Assembly: GCA_009733575.1 (NCBI GenBank)
Contig: ML769595.1
Location: 56,597-120,596, forward strand
DNA: 64,000 bases
Direction: 5' to 3'
From: Gymnopus androsaceus JB14
Lineage: Eukaryota > Basidiomycota > Agaricomycetes > Agaricales > Omphalotaceae
The notes beneath the pieces are model-generated. The model was not told the DNA's origin and searched no databases. It saw only the letters and a list, made by a program, of their open reading frames with translations. Each line of letters starts with the position of its first letter. The stretch's first letter is position 1. The position numbers were made by a program, and so were the translations under genes. Shown here in pieces: positions 36,175 through 48,804 of the stretch.

Positions 36175-36400
36175 AATCATCCGGAACTTCAGTTCCAGTG
36201 ATGAGAGCGTCTGCGTTGGAACTGCTGGAACCTTCGCCACGAACATCGGCCGTCGTCGTAGTATGTCCCTGTGCTTGTATGACGCTGTTTGGTCTGCTCA
36301 GTGCCAGCTCTACCGGAACGGAAGGCTTCGGGATCACTGCAATTCGACTGAGTCCAGTACTAATAGCGACGACCCGGTGTGGACCTCATCGGCAGCGTAA
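36175..36400 (-). CDS. Possible last exon of an unrecognised protein
   Basis: The minus frame ending at a stop near 36175 reads ...RIAVIPKPSVPVELALSRP, a Thr run, then GEGSSSSNADALITGTEVPDD. The Ser/Thr-rich acidic tail looks like the C-terminus of a real protein, and an AG acceptor precedes it. Upstream exons up to about 36780 are possible but I cannot chain them. I do not know the function. Confidence 0.3.
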
Positions 36401-36419
36401 GCACCGCTCGTGGTGATAC

Positions 36420-37425
36420 AACAACAACCGTCCATCCACATGGTGTAGTAAGTAGTAGCAGCGGGTCCTGGCCAAGGTTCGGCATGATTTGACTGACCTG
36501 TTGGTGCTGCCGCCCCCACTGCTGCTGCTTGCGACTTCCCCTCGAAGATTACCAGTTTACTAAGATTGCTGAATTCACTGGCGATGTATGCTGAAAGGAG
36601 TGGGTTGGGAATGCGGGTGTCTATTCGGCGTATGATTTGTAATGAGATTAGATTGAATTTGGCGAGGCAGGTAAAGTACAAAGTACGATTGTCGACATAC
36701 GTTATGCACAAAGCTTCGTTTTTCCATAGACACAGATGGGAGGACTTGTTTTGTTCTACTCGACTTGACGAACCTATTCAAGAAGTTAGTACCACAGCGT
36801 AGACGCCAAAATCAACCCGAGACACTCACTTAACCAGCGTGTCCTAAATGATTTACAAGCATCAAAAACTTTGCATTCACTCCCCAAACGCCGCAACCTC
36901 ATCACTGTATGTCACCGCCGACAAGGCATCACACGGGAAAGGGAAAAAATTAACCTCTACCGAATTTACCTACGAAAGTAGACAGTTCCTGGCAACTGAT
37001 ATTATTTACGAATTACATACCGATTTCTGATGTTTGCGAAGCCCCAATTAGCAGACAGAAATTTTCAAAATCAAACGAAAACTTAAGTGAACAGAATTCG
37101 CTCCAGATTGTGCTCATATATGAGGATGCGAAAGCTAACAAGATTTATAAAATTTCATGGGTAAGCATTATGTCCACGCAAGATATAAATTATGATTACT
37201 AATCTATACATCTGAATGATAAGAAATCTGAGCTACAGAATGTGAACTCAATATGAGATAATTGTTTGCAAAAATCAGCGCGCATGGTAAGGCAACTCAA
37301 AGGTTATAAATCAAGGAAAGTGGTTAGTCGTCGCTGCGTCAGGGCCAAGACGCAGAAGTGTGATGCTGAAGACGCAGACACATGATATGTCAGATGGAAT
37401 AGTGCAGGATAAGAGGGCTGTTGTC
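36420..37425. other. No gene recognised
   Basis: I see only short unsupported ORFs. The part at 36420-36790 may hold upstream exons of the preceding entry. Confidence 0.3.
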
Positions 37426-39897
37426 TCAAGTTTCTGCCTCCGAATCAGAGTTTGCTTGCTCTGCTAAAGCCCAGTTCTCGAAATCAGGTAAGTGAGGGAG
37501 ACACTTGTCATTGATCTCTAGCCTCTCGACACTGGCAGGGGACAAACATGCAAGGAATCGATGATGGTAAAGAGATCGAGGAAGACGAATGATAGCCTTG
37601 GGTTGAGTCTTCTGCCCTGTTCAGCGACGGATCTGTGTAGGATGAGCAAGGTGTTTCTTCCCATGCTGTGCCGCAATCTTTGACTGGAGTTCATTGATGT
37701 TGTCGTCGAGGTCTGCGAGAATGCGAGAAAGGAAGCGCCGACGACCATAGGGCTCCGTGGTGACAAGAGCACTCCCCTCAACCTCAACATCAGTGTCATC
37801 CGAAGACTGTCCATGTTCACCTAAGTCACCCAAAACAGCCTCAACCCTCCTCCATCTCTTTTGGTCTTCGGGCCTAGAAAAATGCAAGATGAGTTTCTTG
37901 ACACCATGCTCTCTCTTGTCTAATTTCTGCTTGGAAAATATTAGATAGACAAAGCATGCAAAGAGCAACACTGACCGTGCGCTTACGATTAGCCTTACGA
38001 ACACTCTTGTACCTCTTGACCTGATCAATCTGAGCTTGCATTGCGGCCTCCGCCACTGTCTCAAACCTGTCCCTTTCTTCTTCATGCACACAAGGTTTCT
38101 GTTTCGACCAAGAATCTCTGGCTTGCGAGATATAGCCCCAAATGATGGCGTGGATGCCTTCTGTGGACAAGGATCCCTCGAAACGCTGATTTTCTCTATT
38201 CGCCAACACAATTGAGGTCATATTTTTTACAACGCCGAGATTCCATTGAGAGCCACGCCAGCCGTCACCAAAATATAATTGGAATTGGTTGGCACCCTGT
38301 GGACCAGGTCCGGTCTCCGAATCATACTGTTTCACGATCTCGGTAGTGACTGGATTGTATTTTTCGAAGTGGGACACATGGGTTTGTCCAGTTAACTTGA
38401 GGAAGGATTGACACAGAAAACTCTACGAAGTACAGTGAGTTGAATAGAAAGAAAGCGCCAATTGGACGCGTGACACACTTTCCATCCTGCTTTATCTTCT
38501 GGCTTTAGCGTCGCAAGTTCGCTTTGCTTTAGTTCACGATTGGTCTTGACACTGCCAACATTCGGATGGGGATTTTGAGCCTTTCTACGCTTGGGTGTTG
38601 AAGACGCAGGGGAGGCATGCAGCAAAGGGTTAGCAGCCATGAATTGCGCAAGCATGTCGGTTATAAGATCACGGATGGAAATGATTGTCGGATGGAATGG
38701 AAGTGCTCAATGAGGAAGCACCAGGTGTAGGCAGGGCTCTCGTCATCGGCATCATGATCATTGTTAACAGTAGGTCGGCTCTTATACTTGCCTTTCTTGA
38801 TCTGATTTCTCAGAGAGGCTATCTCTGTTTCGTGCTCAGTCTGCAACCAGCAGTGAGTAGATAATTACACACAATAGGGAGCAACACTCACAAGAGCCGC
38901 TTCCTTGGCTTGCATATCTGTAGCCACACTTCTTGCCTAAAGAAGTAATCAATATATAAATAAGAATTGCATACTGAGCACATACCTCCTGGGTGATCGT
39001 TTCAGCATGCTTGCGTGACACGTCTCTCTCTCTCTGAGCCATCTCTAGTAGGGTTTGCTGACACAGATGTTGTTAGAAAAAGAAGAAAAAAGAAAAAGAA
39101 AAAGAAAAAGAAAAAAAGGAGGTAATAATTGTTTAACTTACCAAGTGAGATACGTTGGCGGTCAATCTATCAACCTTGTCAGACTGTAGCTCCATGTCGA
39201 CTGTATTAGCTTGATCAGTTTCCTCGATTGTCTCTTGCTGGGATAAGTAAATCAGCTGAAATGCAGTCAACATTAGTCACCGAGACTCACCAAGTCCAAC
39301 ATTTCAATATCTCGTTGTTCGACGGTGTACTCAAGCTTCTCAGCCAATTGTTCCTAGTTGCATCTGTGAGCATATAGACCAATGCCATATGAATTTCCTA
39401 CCAGTTTCTCTTTCTCTTTGAGGAGAGTCGCGTACTCGTTTGCACGCAATTCAGCCAGGCGTTCCTGAGTGAAGTTCAGTGAAATTAGGTGAAGAGACAA
39501 GCAACCTTACCCAGTCGGACTTCTCCTTAATGAGATCATTTTTTTCCTTCCAATATTGCTCATTGAGACGCTGGGTCTTATCGAATTCATTTTGCAGCTG
39601 GAGGTAGCAGTGTTCAAGATGATCGGCATTGCCCACAAGATCTTCCTTTTGCATCTGAAGCTATAAAATTTGTAGTCAGCCAAACATTAAACAAAAAGAG
39701 CAACAAAACCGTACTTTATCGAACGCCTCTCGGGCAGGTCCAGCTACAGCGTGCCGTTTCGGATGAGACTCCTGAGCCTCAGTCGCATCGCGGTCCAGGC
39801 GATGTTTCGTAAGGCAGAATGGGGTGGAAGTGAGGACGACATTATTAGCAGGTTCGGAGTAACTTGGGACAACAACATTGAACTGGTGCTGGCTCAT
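37426..39897 (-). CDS. Coiled-coil protein of unknown function, many small exons, one in-frame stop
   Basis: The start is taken at ATG 39897 (MSQHQFNVVVPSYSEPANN). Short exons separated by introns of about 50 nt follow: DKTQRLNEQYWKEKNDLIKE, ERLAELRANEYATLLKEKEKL, EQLAEKLEYTVEQRDIEML, ANTVDMELQSDKVDRLT, ARKHAE-type and TEHETEIASLRNQIKKG. These give a long Glu/Lys/Leu-rich coiled coil. Later exons are a Pro/Lys-rich linker (PKRRKAQNPHPN), then a folded-looking part (YFGDGWRGSQWNLGVVKNMTS, GIHAIIWGYISQARDSW, HFSRPEDQKRWRRVEAVL). The frame meets TGA at 37623-37621 and then stays open for 65 more codons (TGQKTQPKAIIRLPRSLYHHRF ... SDSEAET) to 37426, so a CGA-to-TGA change is plausible. I do not recognise the family. 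Confidence 0.6.
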
Positions 39898-40428
39898 ATT
39901 TAGACCTAGTTTGTCCACGTTGCAATAGGGCAGTGTAAAGTGGGGTGTTGGATTATTGGATTGTAATAAGATGCGGATGAAAGGAATGTGGTTTGTATGG
40001 GTGCCAGGCCGGAGAGGGGTACTTGAGCGTATAACGGTAGAGAATGTTAGTTTTTATGCAAATATATCAAACAATATAGAATACCTGAATGATGACTCCA
40101 TCAAGGCCAAAAGACAATTGAAACAATAAGAAGTTGGAAGGACCATGAGTGGATCTCGTAGTTTATGGTCTTTTCGGACCCTGCTTCGGTCATTGAACAA
40201 AGAACAATTATCACAACTCCTGCCGCGGACACGCAATTAATTTTAGAAAACAGTAATAATTATTGATTGTAAGATATCGTATATCAGGCGGTATGTGCAT
40301 GAGAACATAAGGATTCATTTAGGCGTAAGTACAGTTGGCATACAGTAGAGCCTACAACACTCGTGCCTAGAGATCTAAAGCTGAATCAATGACTTCACAC
40401 GTCGCCCCGGGCGATCTTGAAAACGAGA

Positions 40429-41609
40429 TACATCTGGAAAACTACCTAAAGCCCAGGCAAGTCCAGGTGTGCCTGGTCACTCTTAGGGATGCCCAGGCAT
40501 TTGGCCAATTCCTAGGCAACACTAGGCAACCCAAGCACCCCAGGTAGCCCAGGATTTTGGCCAAATTCTAGGGATCCTTGAGTATCTCTGAAGTTAATCA
40601 GGAATTAGCCTCAAGCAAGCCCAAAGACCTTCAGGATTTGGCTAAAATTCTAGGCTGCCCAGGTTGCTTGGGCTGCCTGGGAAATGGGCAAATTCCTGGG
40701 GATCCTGGGAAGCTCTGGGAAGCCCTGGGACACCCTGGGAGAGCGGTCATGTGCTCGTGCTTACGAGCACGTGATTTAAGCGCCCATCTGACATTTTGGC
40801 TACATACTTTATGTTTTAATTAAAAGCTACAATGTATTATATCCACAACAAAATTAAATTAACCAAAAGAGAAAAATTTGAGTCTAGTTTTCGCATTTCA
40901 AGCCCTTTTCACCTAAGAATAATTACTGGTAACAGTGTAGATAGTCTTGGTACACTATGGTGAGAAAATGGGCTCATGTGCACTTATGACCAAGTGCTCA
41001 CCAATTTTCTTATAGGTGATGCTGACCCCACTAGTTAGTGTATATAGTGCATAAAGTTTCTTGCATACCTTACATCAAGATAGTTCAGTGGTTTTGAGCT
41101 CTCGCGCTATTGCTTATATAATACAGTTGACTGCGAGGCTGAGAGTTCAAACCTGTGAGGTGTCAATCTTTAAGTTTATTATGAGTCATTTGAATTTAAG
41201 CACTGAAACACCAAATGAATAAGACAATAGTAAGCAGTGAGCAGAAAGCGCAACAACCATCTATAATAAGTGTATTAAGTACTGAGACTTGGATAATGAA
41301 TAATGAATAAGTAAACAAAGAAGGGAAATATGAGCATAAGAGGCTAAGAGGGTAAAAAATATATATAATTTTAAATATTTTCTCTATGGATTCCCAGGGC
41401 ACCCCAGGGCACCCCAGGGATATTTAGGGACACCCCAGGAATATTCAGGGACACCCCAGAGATACTTTTCTATCCTCAGGATGCACAGGATTTGGGGGGT
41501 TTCTTTGGGGTGCCTGGGGTGCCTAGACATCCTGGGTGTCCTAGTCACCCTGTGGGTACCTCAGTGCAATCTATATGTTCCTGGGCACTAGGGAATTTTC
41601 CCAGATGTA
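40429..41609. mobile_element. MITE-like element with CCCAGG / CCTGGG subterminal repeats
   Basis: The outer inverted repeats are TACATCTGGAAAACTACCT (left) and TACATCTGGGAAAATTCCC (right, complemented), both followed by GCCCAGG. Dense CCCAGG and CCTGGG words fill about 40450-40745 and 41395-41590. The middle is AT-rich and contains a tRNA-like sequence at about 41071. The target duplication is not clear (AGAT is possible). There is no transposase. Confidence 0.6.
41071..41166 (+). other. tRNA-like sequence with A and B boxes (tRNA pseudogene or SINE head)
   Basis: TAGTTCAGTGG fits an RNA polymerase III A box and GTTCAAACC a B box. A D-arm (GTTC/GAGC) and an anticodon-type stem (TCGCG/TGCGA) can pair around an intron-like loop. 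A matching acceptor stem is missing, so it is not a good tRNA gene. Confidence 0.35.
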
Positions 41610-41668
41610 GATAGGGAGCAAATCTACCCAACACTGATTAGTGAAGGCCCAAGGAAAGGATCACCGAC

Positions 41669-42005
41669 TTACCGTCTTGCAATCCTTTCCGCCCGTTTCT
41701 TGTCTCCTGGATGCGGGTTCACAATGTTCTGTACATTTTTTTTACCGACTCGCATAACCACAAGATCGCCGTGGACTTTGAGTACAGGATTCCAAGGGAG
41801 ATACTGGTGCCTCTGAAAGAAGACCCGGAATCGGTCTACACCAAGCATGATATTGCAGTCGTGCACATAAGGCTGGAGAGTAGGCCAGCCTACAAAACTT
41901 GATTCGACAAGCGGGAGACGTGGAACATCATGTTTTGTCAGTGCATGGGTAGATTCTGTCGCAATCTTTGGGGATGTATAAACATTGGAAGTAGAGATCC
42001 TGAAT
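41669..42005 (-). CDS. Partial unknown protein, last exon
   Basis: The minus frame reads RISTSNVYTSPKIATEST, LPLVESSFVGWPTL, VDRFRVFFQRHQYLP, then VLKVHGDLVVMRVGKKNVQ and ends DKKRAERIARR. The composition and the conserved-looking HGDLVVMR core suggest a real exon of an agaricomycete-specific protein. Upstream exons would lie at 42010-42230 but I cannot join them with confidence. I do not know the function. Confidence 0.45.
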
Positions 42006-42391
42006 GCCTTTATTGTAAAGGTGCAGCATGTCTATCAATTTATTAGAAATCTTATAGCAGGAATGAAAAGTTTCACATACTTTAGGTATGGTGCAGCGGG
42101 TTCGTGGCATTGTCTGTGTGATATTGAGTGTGGGTGGGATTGTAAAGAGCATGTGGGGGTCGCAGCCAGCTGCTGGTTGAGAAGATTCAGTTCAACTTTG
42201 GCTCGTCACATTTTATCTGAAATTTGACAATAAGCATTTGGATTAACCTAAACGCAGTGGATGTACCACTTCCCTTTTCATCAAGCTTCTCAATTCAAAT
42301 TGTACCATCAGATTCAAAAATGCTCCCCAGGAAGTAACAATAACACCACGAGATAAACGAGATAAGTAAATATCAAGTAAGATTGTTATTG

Positions 42392-43368
42392 TTACTTTGC
42401 TCCTTTCTTCCTAGAATACTCTCCTTGCTTCTCAGACCCCGCTTCCCGTTTGTCCGCTTTTGTTAGAGTATCTTTCTTGTTTTTGAGCTGTTCTCGCAAC
42501 AGTACATCTGCACCCCAATGTTGTTGATGATTTCTGAGAACGGGTAATTCGTTTTCAATCTGAAGGGCATAGGGTTTTGTCAAAGAGTGCTGCATGTTGG
42601 GAGTTTGAAAAACCTACGTGTGTATGAGCTTTCTCCAAATCATCGGCATTTTGTTGTGCGAAGTTACACTGAACATCCAGATACAAGTCAACAGCCTCGC
42701 GGGCAGTTTTCTAGTCGTGCAGAACATCTTTTAGCGGATAGGGAGATACAATAATAACACGGACAGCTTACACGATAAGAACCCTTCAAAGCATCTGACC
42801 AGCCCACCGAGTTCACGGTAAGCTTACCTTTCGGTGGGGGTGTAGGGATTATACGAGCTCCAGGTAACAAGCTGATGGAGTCATCTAGTTCACTCAACGG
42901 AGAACCTGGAGGAATTGCCCCCTGGGAAGGTGATGCGATACCGATACCGATTTCAATAGGTGGTCGATCTGATCTACGAGAATAGGGATGAAAGATGGGT
43001 TTGATGTGAAGGGTCTGGTGAATGGATAGTGGACGCTTCAAGCGTAGAGGGATAGATGTAGCATAGACCGGAATTATCCGGGGTCGGGGTGCTATACGAG
43101 GAGAAAATGTTTCGATTGTTGGAGGTGAGAATATCTGAGTTGTAAGTTAGAAAGATGATGCTGAAGACATTGTGAAAGTACGCCGGTGCAAGGATTGAGA
43201 AAGAAAGAGTAGTTGGTCAAGCGAATCCATCTGTCTCCGGTTTTGACACTGGAGCATGCGCACATGATCAAGGGAGGCGAACGAGAAGTTGGAAAAAGAA
43301 CAAAAGGTATTGATCATTTCGTCAATCCATTTGTTGTTGTCTTTCGCTTTTGTCCTTTTCGTGAGCAT
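42392..43368 (-). CDS. Unknown protein, multi-exon
   Basis: A start at ATG 43368 (MLTKRTKAKDNNKWIDEMI) is 60 bp from the divergent WD40 gene. Later exons read FSPRIAPRPRIIP, RPLSIHQTLHIKPIFHPYSR, the Pro-rich GSPLSELDDSISLLPGARII, GWSDALKGSY, then TAREAVDLYLDVQCNFAQQN and LRNHQQHWGADVLLREQL, ending in a Lys-rich tail (EKQGEYSRKKGAK). Introns are 45-60 nt. The splice between the first and second exons is not settled. I recognise no domain. The size and style resemble the neighbouring coiled-coil gene. Confidence 0.5.
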
Positions 43369-43513
43369 AAAGCTCTTCAGTCTTGCGTTTCTAGAGGTCC
43401 AACTAAGGATTTGTCACGAGCCCTCAAGATGAAGCTAACACAGAAAAGAAATGCCGACAGACTGACAAGTGATCGCAGCAAGTATGCGCTGCGTAGTGTT
43501 CTCAAAGGACAAC

Positions 43514-44630
43514 TGTGAGACCCGGTGCACGAAACGGATCTCGAACCAACGTATCCCGAATGTCTCGCACCTAGATGTAGGTGGAGACCAAATGCGACCA
43601 CCCGGGGTAACCGTGCCGTAAGGTGGGTCTGGACAGTAGTATGAGTGTTGTACGGAACAGTACAAGCCTCAGAGGTGCAAGGAACAGTGTACGGGCCACC
43701 CGCTGACGTAATCAGGAGGAAGCGGGTGGTATTGTGGTCCGACGACCAGAAATGAGTGGGAGTGGATGGAATATGGGTGAAGGGGTGGTCCAAAAAGGTG
43801 TAATAAGTCCAAATATGGATAATGCGGATGGAATACAGCAAATGCGGATGGGAATAGCGTGAGAGCGGGTGGAATAGGGTGAAAGCGGGCGGAAATAGCG
43901 TGGGAGCGGACGGAATAGTGCAAAAGCGGACGGAAATAGCGTGGGAGTGGATGGAACAGGGTGAAAGCGGATGGGAATAGTGTGAGAGCGGATGGATTAG
44001 CGTGAGAGCGGGTGGAAATAGCGTGGGAGCGGGCGGAATTGAGTGAAAGCGGACGGTCCCAGAGGTTCTAGAGGTAGCAAAACCCAAATAGGAAGCTCCC
44101 GGGGAGCTTTGGTTGTAAAGTTGTAAACAGAGATAGAAGACAGTGAGCTCTGGACGTAGATTTGGTATCTATGGACAGAGCCTCGCAGTTAATGCAGATG
44201 ACAGTGGGCCTTCGAACGGAGCTCGGAAGGCACAGCTGGTTAGAACAGATAGAAATAGAGAGACAGAGACAGAGACAGAGCAAAACAGGATTGATTCGGT
44301 AACAATGGTAATAACAGACTAGGGTGCATGGACTCGGGGTGTCTACTTATATACTGTAGGGTGGCTGTGTAAGTTGTCGGGAGGGCCTGATGGATGGTTA
44401 TCAAGTGCGGGAGGCACCCGGGAGGCAGGATAAGTGGTAATCACATGTAGAAAGTGCCCGGCAGGCAGGATAAATGGTAAATAAGCATGGAAAGCGCCCG
44501 CAATGTAGGTAATGAGTGCAGGAAGTATCTGCGGATGGTCAGGAAGCGTGGGAAGTATCCGCGGACGGCCAGGAAGCGTGGGAAACATCAGCGGGTGGAT
44601 AGCGGATGAGAAATGAGCCAAGGCCTGACA
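43514..44630 (-). repeat. 3' LTR (1117 bp)
   Basis: It is the partner of 52988-54104. It has a TATATAAG box on the minus strand (about 44350) and many GGGTGGAATAG / GCGGATGGA short repeats at about 43840-44060, which create overlapping long ORFs that are not genes. Confidence 0.92.
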
Positions 44631-44645
44631 TTATCCCCCCTTTAA
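44631..44645 (-). promoter_or_regulatory. Polypurine tract of the LTR element
   Basis: On the minus strand TTTAAAGGGGGGATAA directly precedes the 3' LTR start TGTCAGG. This fixes the orientation of the element. Confidence 0.8.
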
Positions 44646-45096
44646 AACCAGTGCCCCAAAGATATGTGACAACTGTAAGTGAACAAAAGATGAAAAACAC
44701 GCAAAGTCTCCAGCATGAAAGGTAAAGTATACTTCGTAAATTTGAAATAGTAAAAGTAAAAGGATTGGGAGGGTGCAAGGGAGCATTGAAACAAAAGAAA
44801 ACAGAGAAATGTATGTTGCTCACAAGGATATCCCTTCCCAGTTGAACCATTTCGGAGTTTGGAGTCATCATCCTCCAACTCGTCACCCAGTGGTTCCTCA
44901 TCGGACTTCATCAACATACCGCTTCCGAGCTTTGAAGCTCATCACCCAACGGTTTCTCATCAATACGCCACTTCGAACCTTAAACCACCATCCGTTTGAA
45001 GGTTGTCAACCCGTGGCCTCTTCACTGAAGATTTTGCTGAGACCTCTAACCCCACTACACCATCTGCCACACCTTTCCATTCAACTCCTCATAGTA

Positions 45097-45763
45097 CTAA
45101 CCACTCGTAATATCATCTTCTTCATCTTCATCTTCCCCACCCTCATCATCTTCTACTTCCTCCTCATATTCACCATCATCAAAATCCTTCTCCAACTCCC
45201 AATCATCCGCTAAGAACTGATCTCCCTCTGGTACATCTTCATCTCCGAGATCACTTGGGGGGCCTTCTGACCCAAAGTCAAAAACTGCGTGATGAATGGC
45301 AGGTGACTTGGGAGGCAGCAGAGGCCATTCGTTGTTGTCCAGATCACTGGGTGGATCCTGCGAGCCAAATTCAAAAACCGCATGATGAATTTCAGGAGAT
45401 TCAGGTGGAGGGGTAGGTGCTCGGGAAGACTGTGGTGGTTCATCATCATTGTCATAGTCATATTGTCGTCCTGTAGTGGTCCGCAAGGATGACTCATGAA
45501 AAGCGGACGGAAAAGCGGATGGGAAAGCGGGTGGGAAAGCGGATGGAAAAGCAGACGGAAAAGCAGATGCGGAAGCAGACAGAGATTTCAGTTGAAAAGA
45601 TGACACTGAAGAAATAGCCCGCTGAATTTTTTCCTCCTCCCAAACTGCCTCCGTCAGCTGGTAAACATACGCTATGCCATTCCAGGTCAGAGACCACATC
45701 CGCAGGGGTGCTGCAGGTTCCTGAAAATTTCCCAAAAGGCACTGTACAAGCCAAAGAAAGTTG
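45097..45763 (-). CDS. LTR-element ORF, C-terminal part
   Basis: It is the downstream half of the ORF that starts at 52902. From the insertion point it reads NFLWLVQCLLGNFQEPAAPL, LTWNGIAYVYQLTEAVWEEE, then a repetitive SAFPSAFP stretch, two copies of HHAVF(E/D)FGS..PPSDL, and a very acidic tail (DDGEYEEEVEDDEGGED). Its frame is continuous with the N-terminal half when 45764-52378 is removed. Gag-like function is only inferred from position as the sole ORF of an LTR element. I see no zinc knuckle. Confidence 0.7.
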
Positions 45764-46202
45764 GCGTAGACTTAGGTTCGGATCAAGCCCCGATCACTCC
45801 GCATCCCTTTTGGGATCTTGTTTGGTGAACAAAAAAAGCTTCGTAGAAGGGGCTTTTATCAAACTCCGGAAATTGGGGGGGTGGTTTTTGGCCTCGTCGA
45901 GCTCGCTCTTTTCCGTTTCTCAATATTTATTGGTGAGCAAGCTATTATCTTGATACAAGATAGATGATTGACCTACCAAATTTTTCAATAGGTTATCTCA
46001 ATATTAAGATATCGCGTCATCTTTCTGCGCCTCAAAACCGTGAACTCGCGCTTTTGAAGCATCATAATTTCAACGACACTGCTATGTGAGTCTCTGAGCT
46101 TCTTGGATATGGACAATAGGATGCTAATGAACACTCTTAGCACATTTTGACACTCTTTATCACGTCCACTCTAGCTCGAGAACGTTGTCACTGCGCCAGA
46201 AT

Positions 46203-48804
46203 ATGGCCACTCCTTGTACTCCTCCCAGACCAACTCTCCCTCTTGGAAACAATAACAATCGTTCTCCAGGGACCCCTAGACGTCGAAAATCTCCGAAAAA
46301 GCGTACATGGACCCAACCACAGCTGCTGTCAGTCCCCGAACTCAAGAAAACGTTGAAGGCAAAACTCGCGTTGAAATTCATGCCCGAGGATTGGCAGGCC
46401 CATCTCATCAGCTGTGTTTTTGGTGGATACGATGCGATATTCTGCGCTGGCACTGGCTATGGTAAGAGCCTTATCTTTGAGGGTCTGGCTGCGTTGGGCG
46501 GAAAGAATAAGCTGGTGATGGTGATTTGCCCTCTGAAGTCATTAGAGCTGGACCAAGTATGTTCTATTGCTTCTCACTATACTTATTGATGTTCTAACTG
46601 TCAAACCCTATCCTATAGGCAAAGTCTGCATCGGCGAAAGGTCTCGAGGCTATCGCAATCAACAAAGATACAATGAGAACTGCTGGCCTTTGGGCGCGTG
46701 CTCAAAATTCCGCTCAGCTGGTGTATCTCTCACCCGAGATGGTACTATCTGATAGCTTTTCAAAGCTGTGGAAGGACACAAAATTTCGGAGGCGTCTCAC
46801 TGCTGTTGTCATTGATGAGGCCCACTGTGTCGATGAATGGGGCGGTGATGACTTTCGTCCCAAATATCAGAAGTTGGATTGGCTCCATGCATTCACAGGG
46901 AAGGAGATTCCTTTTGTCGCGTGTACTGCGACGTGCCAGACCCGGACATTCAATACAATCTGGGATACATTGGGGTATGGTGCTCGGCCATTCTGGGGGG
47001 TTGATGTTGGTGTCAACCGTCCGAATCTCCTCTTCCTTGTTCGTGCTATTCAAAACTCAAAAAACCCTGTGATCGATATCTTAAACATTCTTCCTGACAA
47101 ACTCGACTCATCTACGCAACTCGAGGATCTCGATAACTCGATACTATACTTCGACTCAAAAACCGCATGTCATAAAGCGGTGGATACTCTTCGAAAGTGT
47201 TTACCATCTCATCTGCAGTCCGCGGTCTATGCGTTTTCAGCAAATCTTTCCCCTAGTGCGAAGGAAAGATGCTGGAATCGCTTTGCAGAGGGTACATATC
47301 GTATCCTCTGTGCAACCGATGCCGCAGGTATGGGTTGTGATGTCCCAGATGTGAAGAACATCATCTCTTTTGGGTGTCCGAATGCATTTGCCTCAGTTAT
47401 TCAACGCTGGGGCCATGCTGGTCGCGATCGGACAACTCAAGGTACCTGTCTTCTGCTGGTGCCGCCATGGGCATTTCGACCTGAAGTACCGCTGAACCCG
47501 GTCTTACAACGTGTACAAGGGAAGTCAGCAGGTGCAGAGAGCAAGGCTGACACAGTCAAGCGCTCGAACATGGACAAGAAGTTGGAGGAGTTTGTCAACC
47601 TTACGCATGTATCGAAAGATCGTAAGTCCATGCGCTATGACAAACTGATATTTATTCTGATATTTCTTGCCCAGCGTGTTTGCATCGATATGTTCGCGAG
47701 TCATTCCGACCAGATACTAAACTCACAGTGCAGTCTGGCTTCGACAATGACACAGTTGTTAAATCGGGCCCGCGTTCGACTGGCTCACCGTTTGATCTTT
47801 CTTGGACAGTGGTTGACCTACCAAACAGGACTGCACTGACGACCCAATGCTGCCAGCATTGTAACCAGGAATTGGGTGCTACTTGTCTTCCTCCTGTTGA
47901 TGCTGCTGATCCTCACTTGTCCGCATTTGCAAGTGACTTTTTATTTCCACTCGTAACTGCTCCAACACCACCATCGCGACCTGCCTCTGTAGCTTCTTTC
48001 ACCTCAGATGCTAGTGTGGCGACTGCGAATACCTTTATTCCCATCAGCAAAGGCTTCAAACTTCCAAAGGAACATCGAGAGCATCTTAGAAGCTTGCTTA
48101 TGATGTGGAGAGAAAAGCGCTGGGAAGAGAAGGGTGCTCCAAGCCTTATGTTGCCGGCGTTTATCCTTCCTCCAGCTCAACTCGACACTCTTGCTAAATC
48201 CTGTGAGCGCTTTCTCACTCAGGGTACTGTGACCGCAAACCTCATTCGACGCGTTGTCAAGTGGGATATGGCATTGGTAGAGGACCTTGCTCAAGTCAGT
48301 GACCTCATCACCACTTGGAGAGAAGGTATTAGCGTATCGCGAACACCAAAGTCTGTTCGACATACTGATAAACAATGGAAAATGGGGTCTCTTGTGGTGA
48401 ATCCAATTCCTCAGCCGGTCTTCTTGCCTATGACTATGTCTGTTCCATCTTCGAATGGTGCAATTGACGTTTTTGGTACACCTACCCCTACCCCTACTAG
48501 AAGCCAAAGCCCTGCATCACCTTCCTCACATTATCGCTACCAGGTACATGAACAATCGCCATCCAGGCATCATGTAGCTGCACAATCTCCACACCATCCT
48601 CATCCTCTGCCTTCTTCAAGTCATTACCAACCTCAGGCCCGTTATGACCAACCAACTATTCGGCAACCTGATTTCCGCGCTGTCACCCAGCCCCAGGACC
48701 TTGTCTCGCATCCTTCACCACTGCGACCAAGCTCAACCTTTCATCGCTCAGTCCCAGCCAACTACACTCCGGTGCAAACTGGGTCGCGTACACACATGAA
48801 TTGA
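46203..48804 (+). CDS. RecQ-like superfamily 2 DNA helicase (828 aa, three exons)
   Basis: The first ATG is 46203. Exons are 46203-46556, 46619-47621 and 47675-48804, with GTATGT..TATAG and GTAAGT..CCCAG introns in consistent phase. After a basic Pro-rich N-terminus come helicase motifs: I GTGYGKS (residues about 85-91), II VIDEAHCVDEWG, III ACTATC, IV ILYFDSKTAC, V ILCATDAAGMGCDVP and VI QRWGHAGRDR. These are diagnostic of RecQ helicases, which unwind DNA 3' to 5' using ATP. A CCQHCNQ pair of cysteines follows, but no full RQC zinc module, and the C-terminal 300 residues are Pro/Ser/His-rich. The gene is intact and lies inside the transposon, convergent with the DUF6589 gene, so it probably acts in transposition. 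Confidence 0.9.

Noticed and set aside
43377..44087. Overlapping 200+ aa ORFs (minus) also seen at 52944-53561
   Set aside because: They lie inside the two LTRs and are produced by GC-rich short repeats; the identical pair is explained by the LTR duplication.
46203..48804. Helicase considered as a telomere-linked helicase (TLH) marking a subtelomere
   Set aside because: The gene lies between TIRs with a 9-bp target duplication inside an LTR element, and no telomeric repeats are present.
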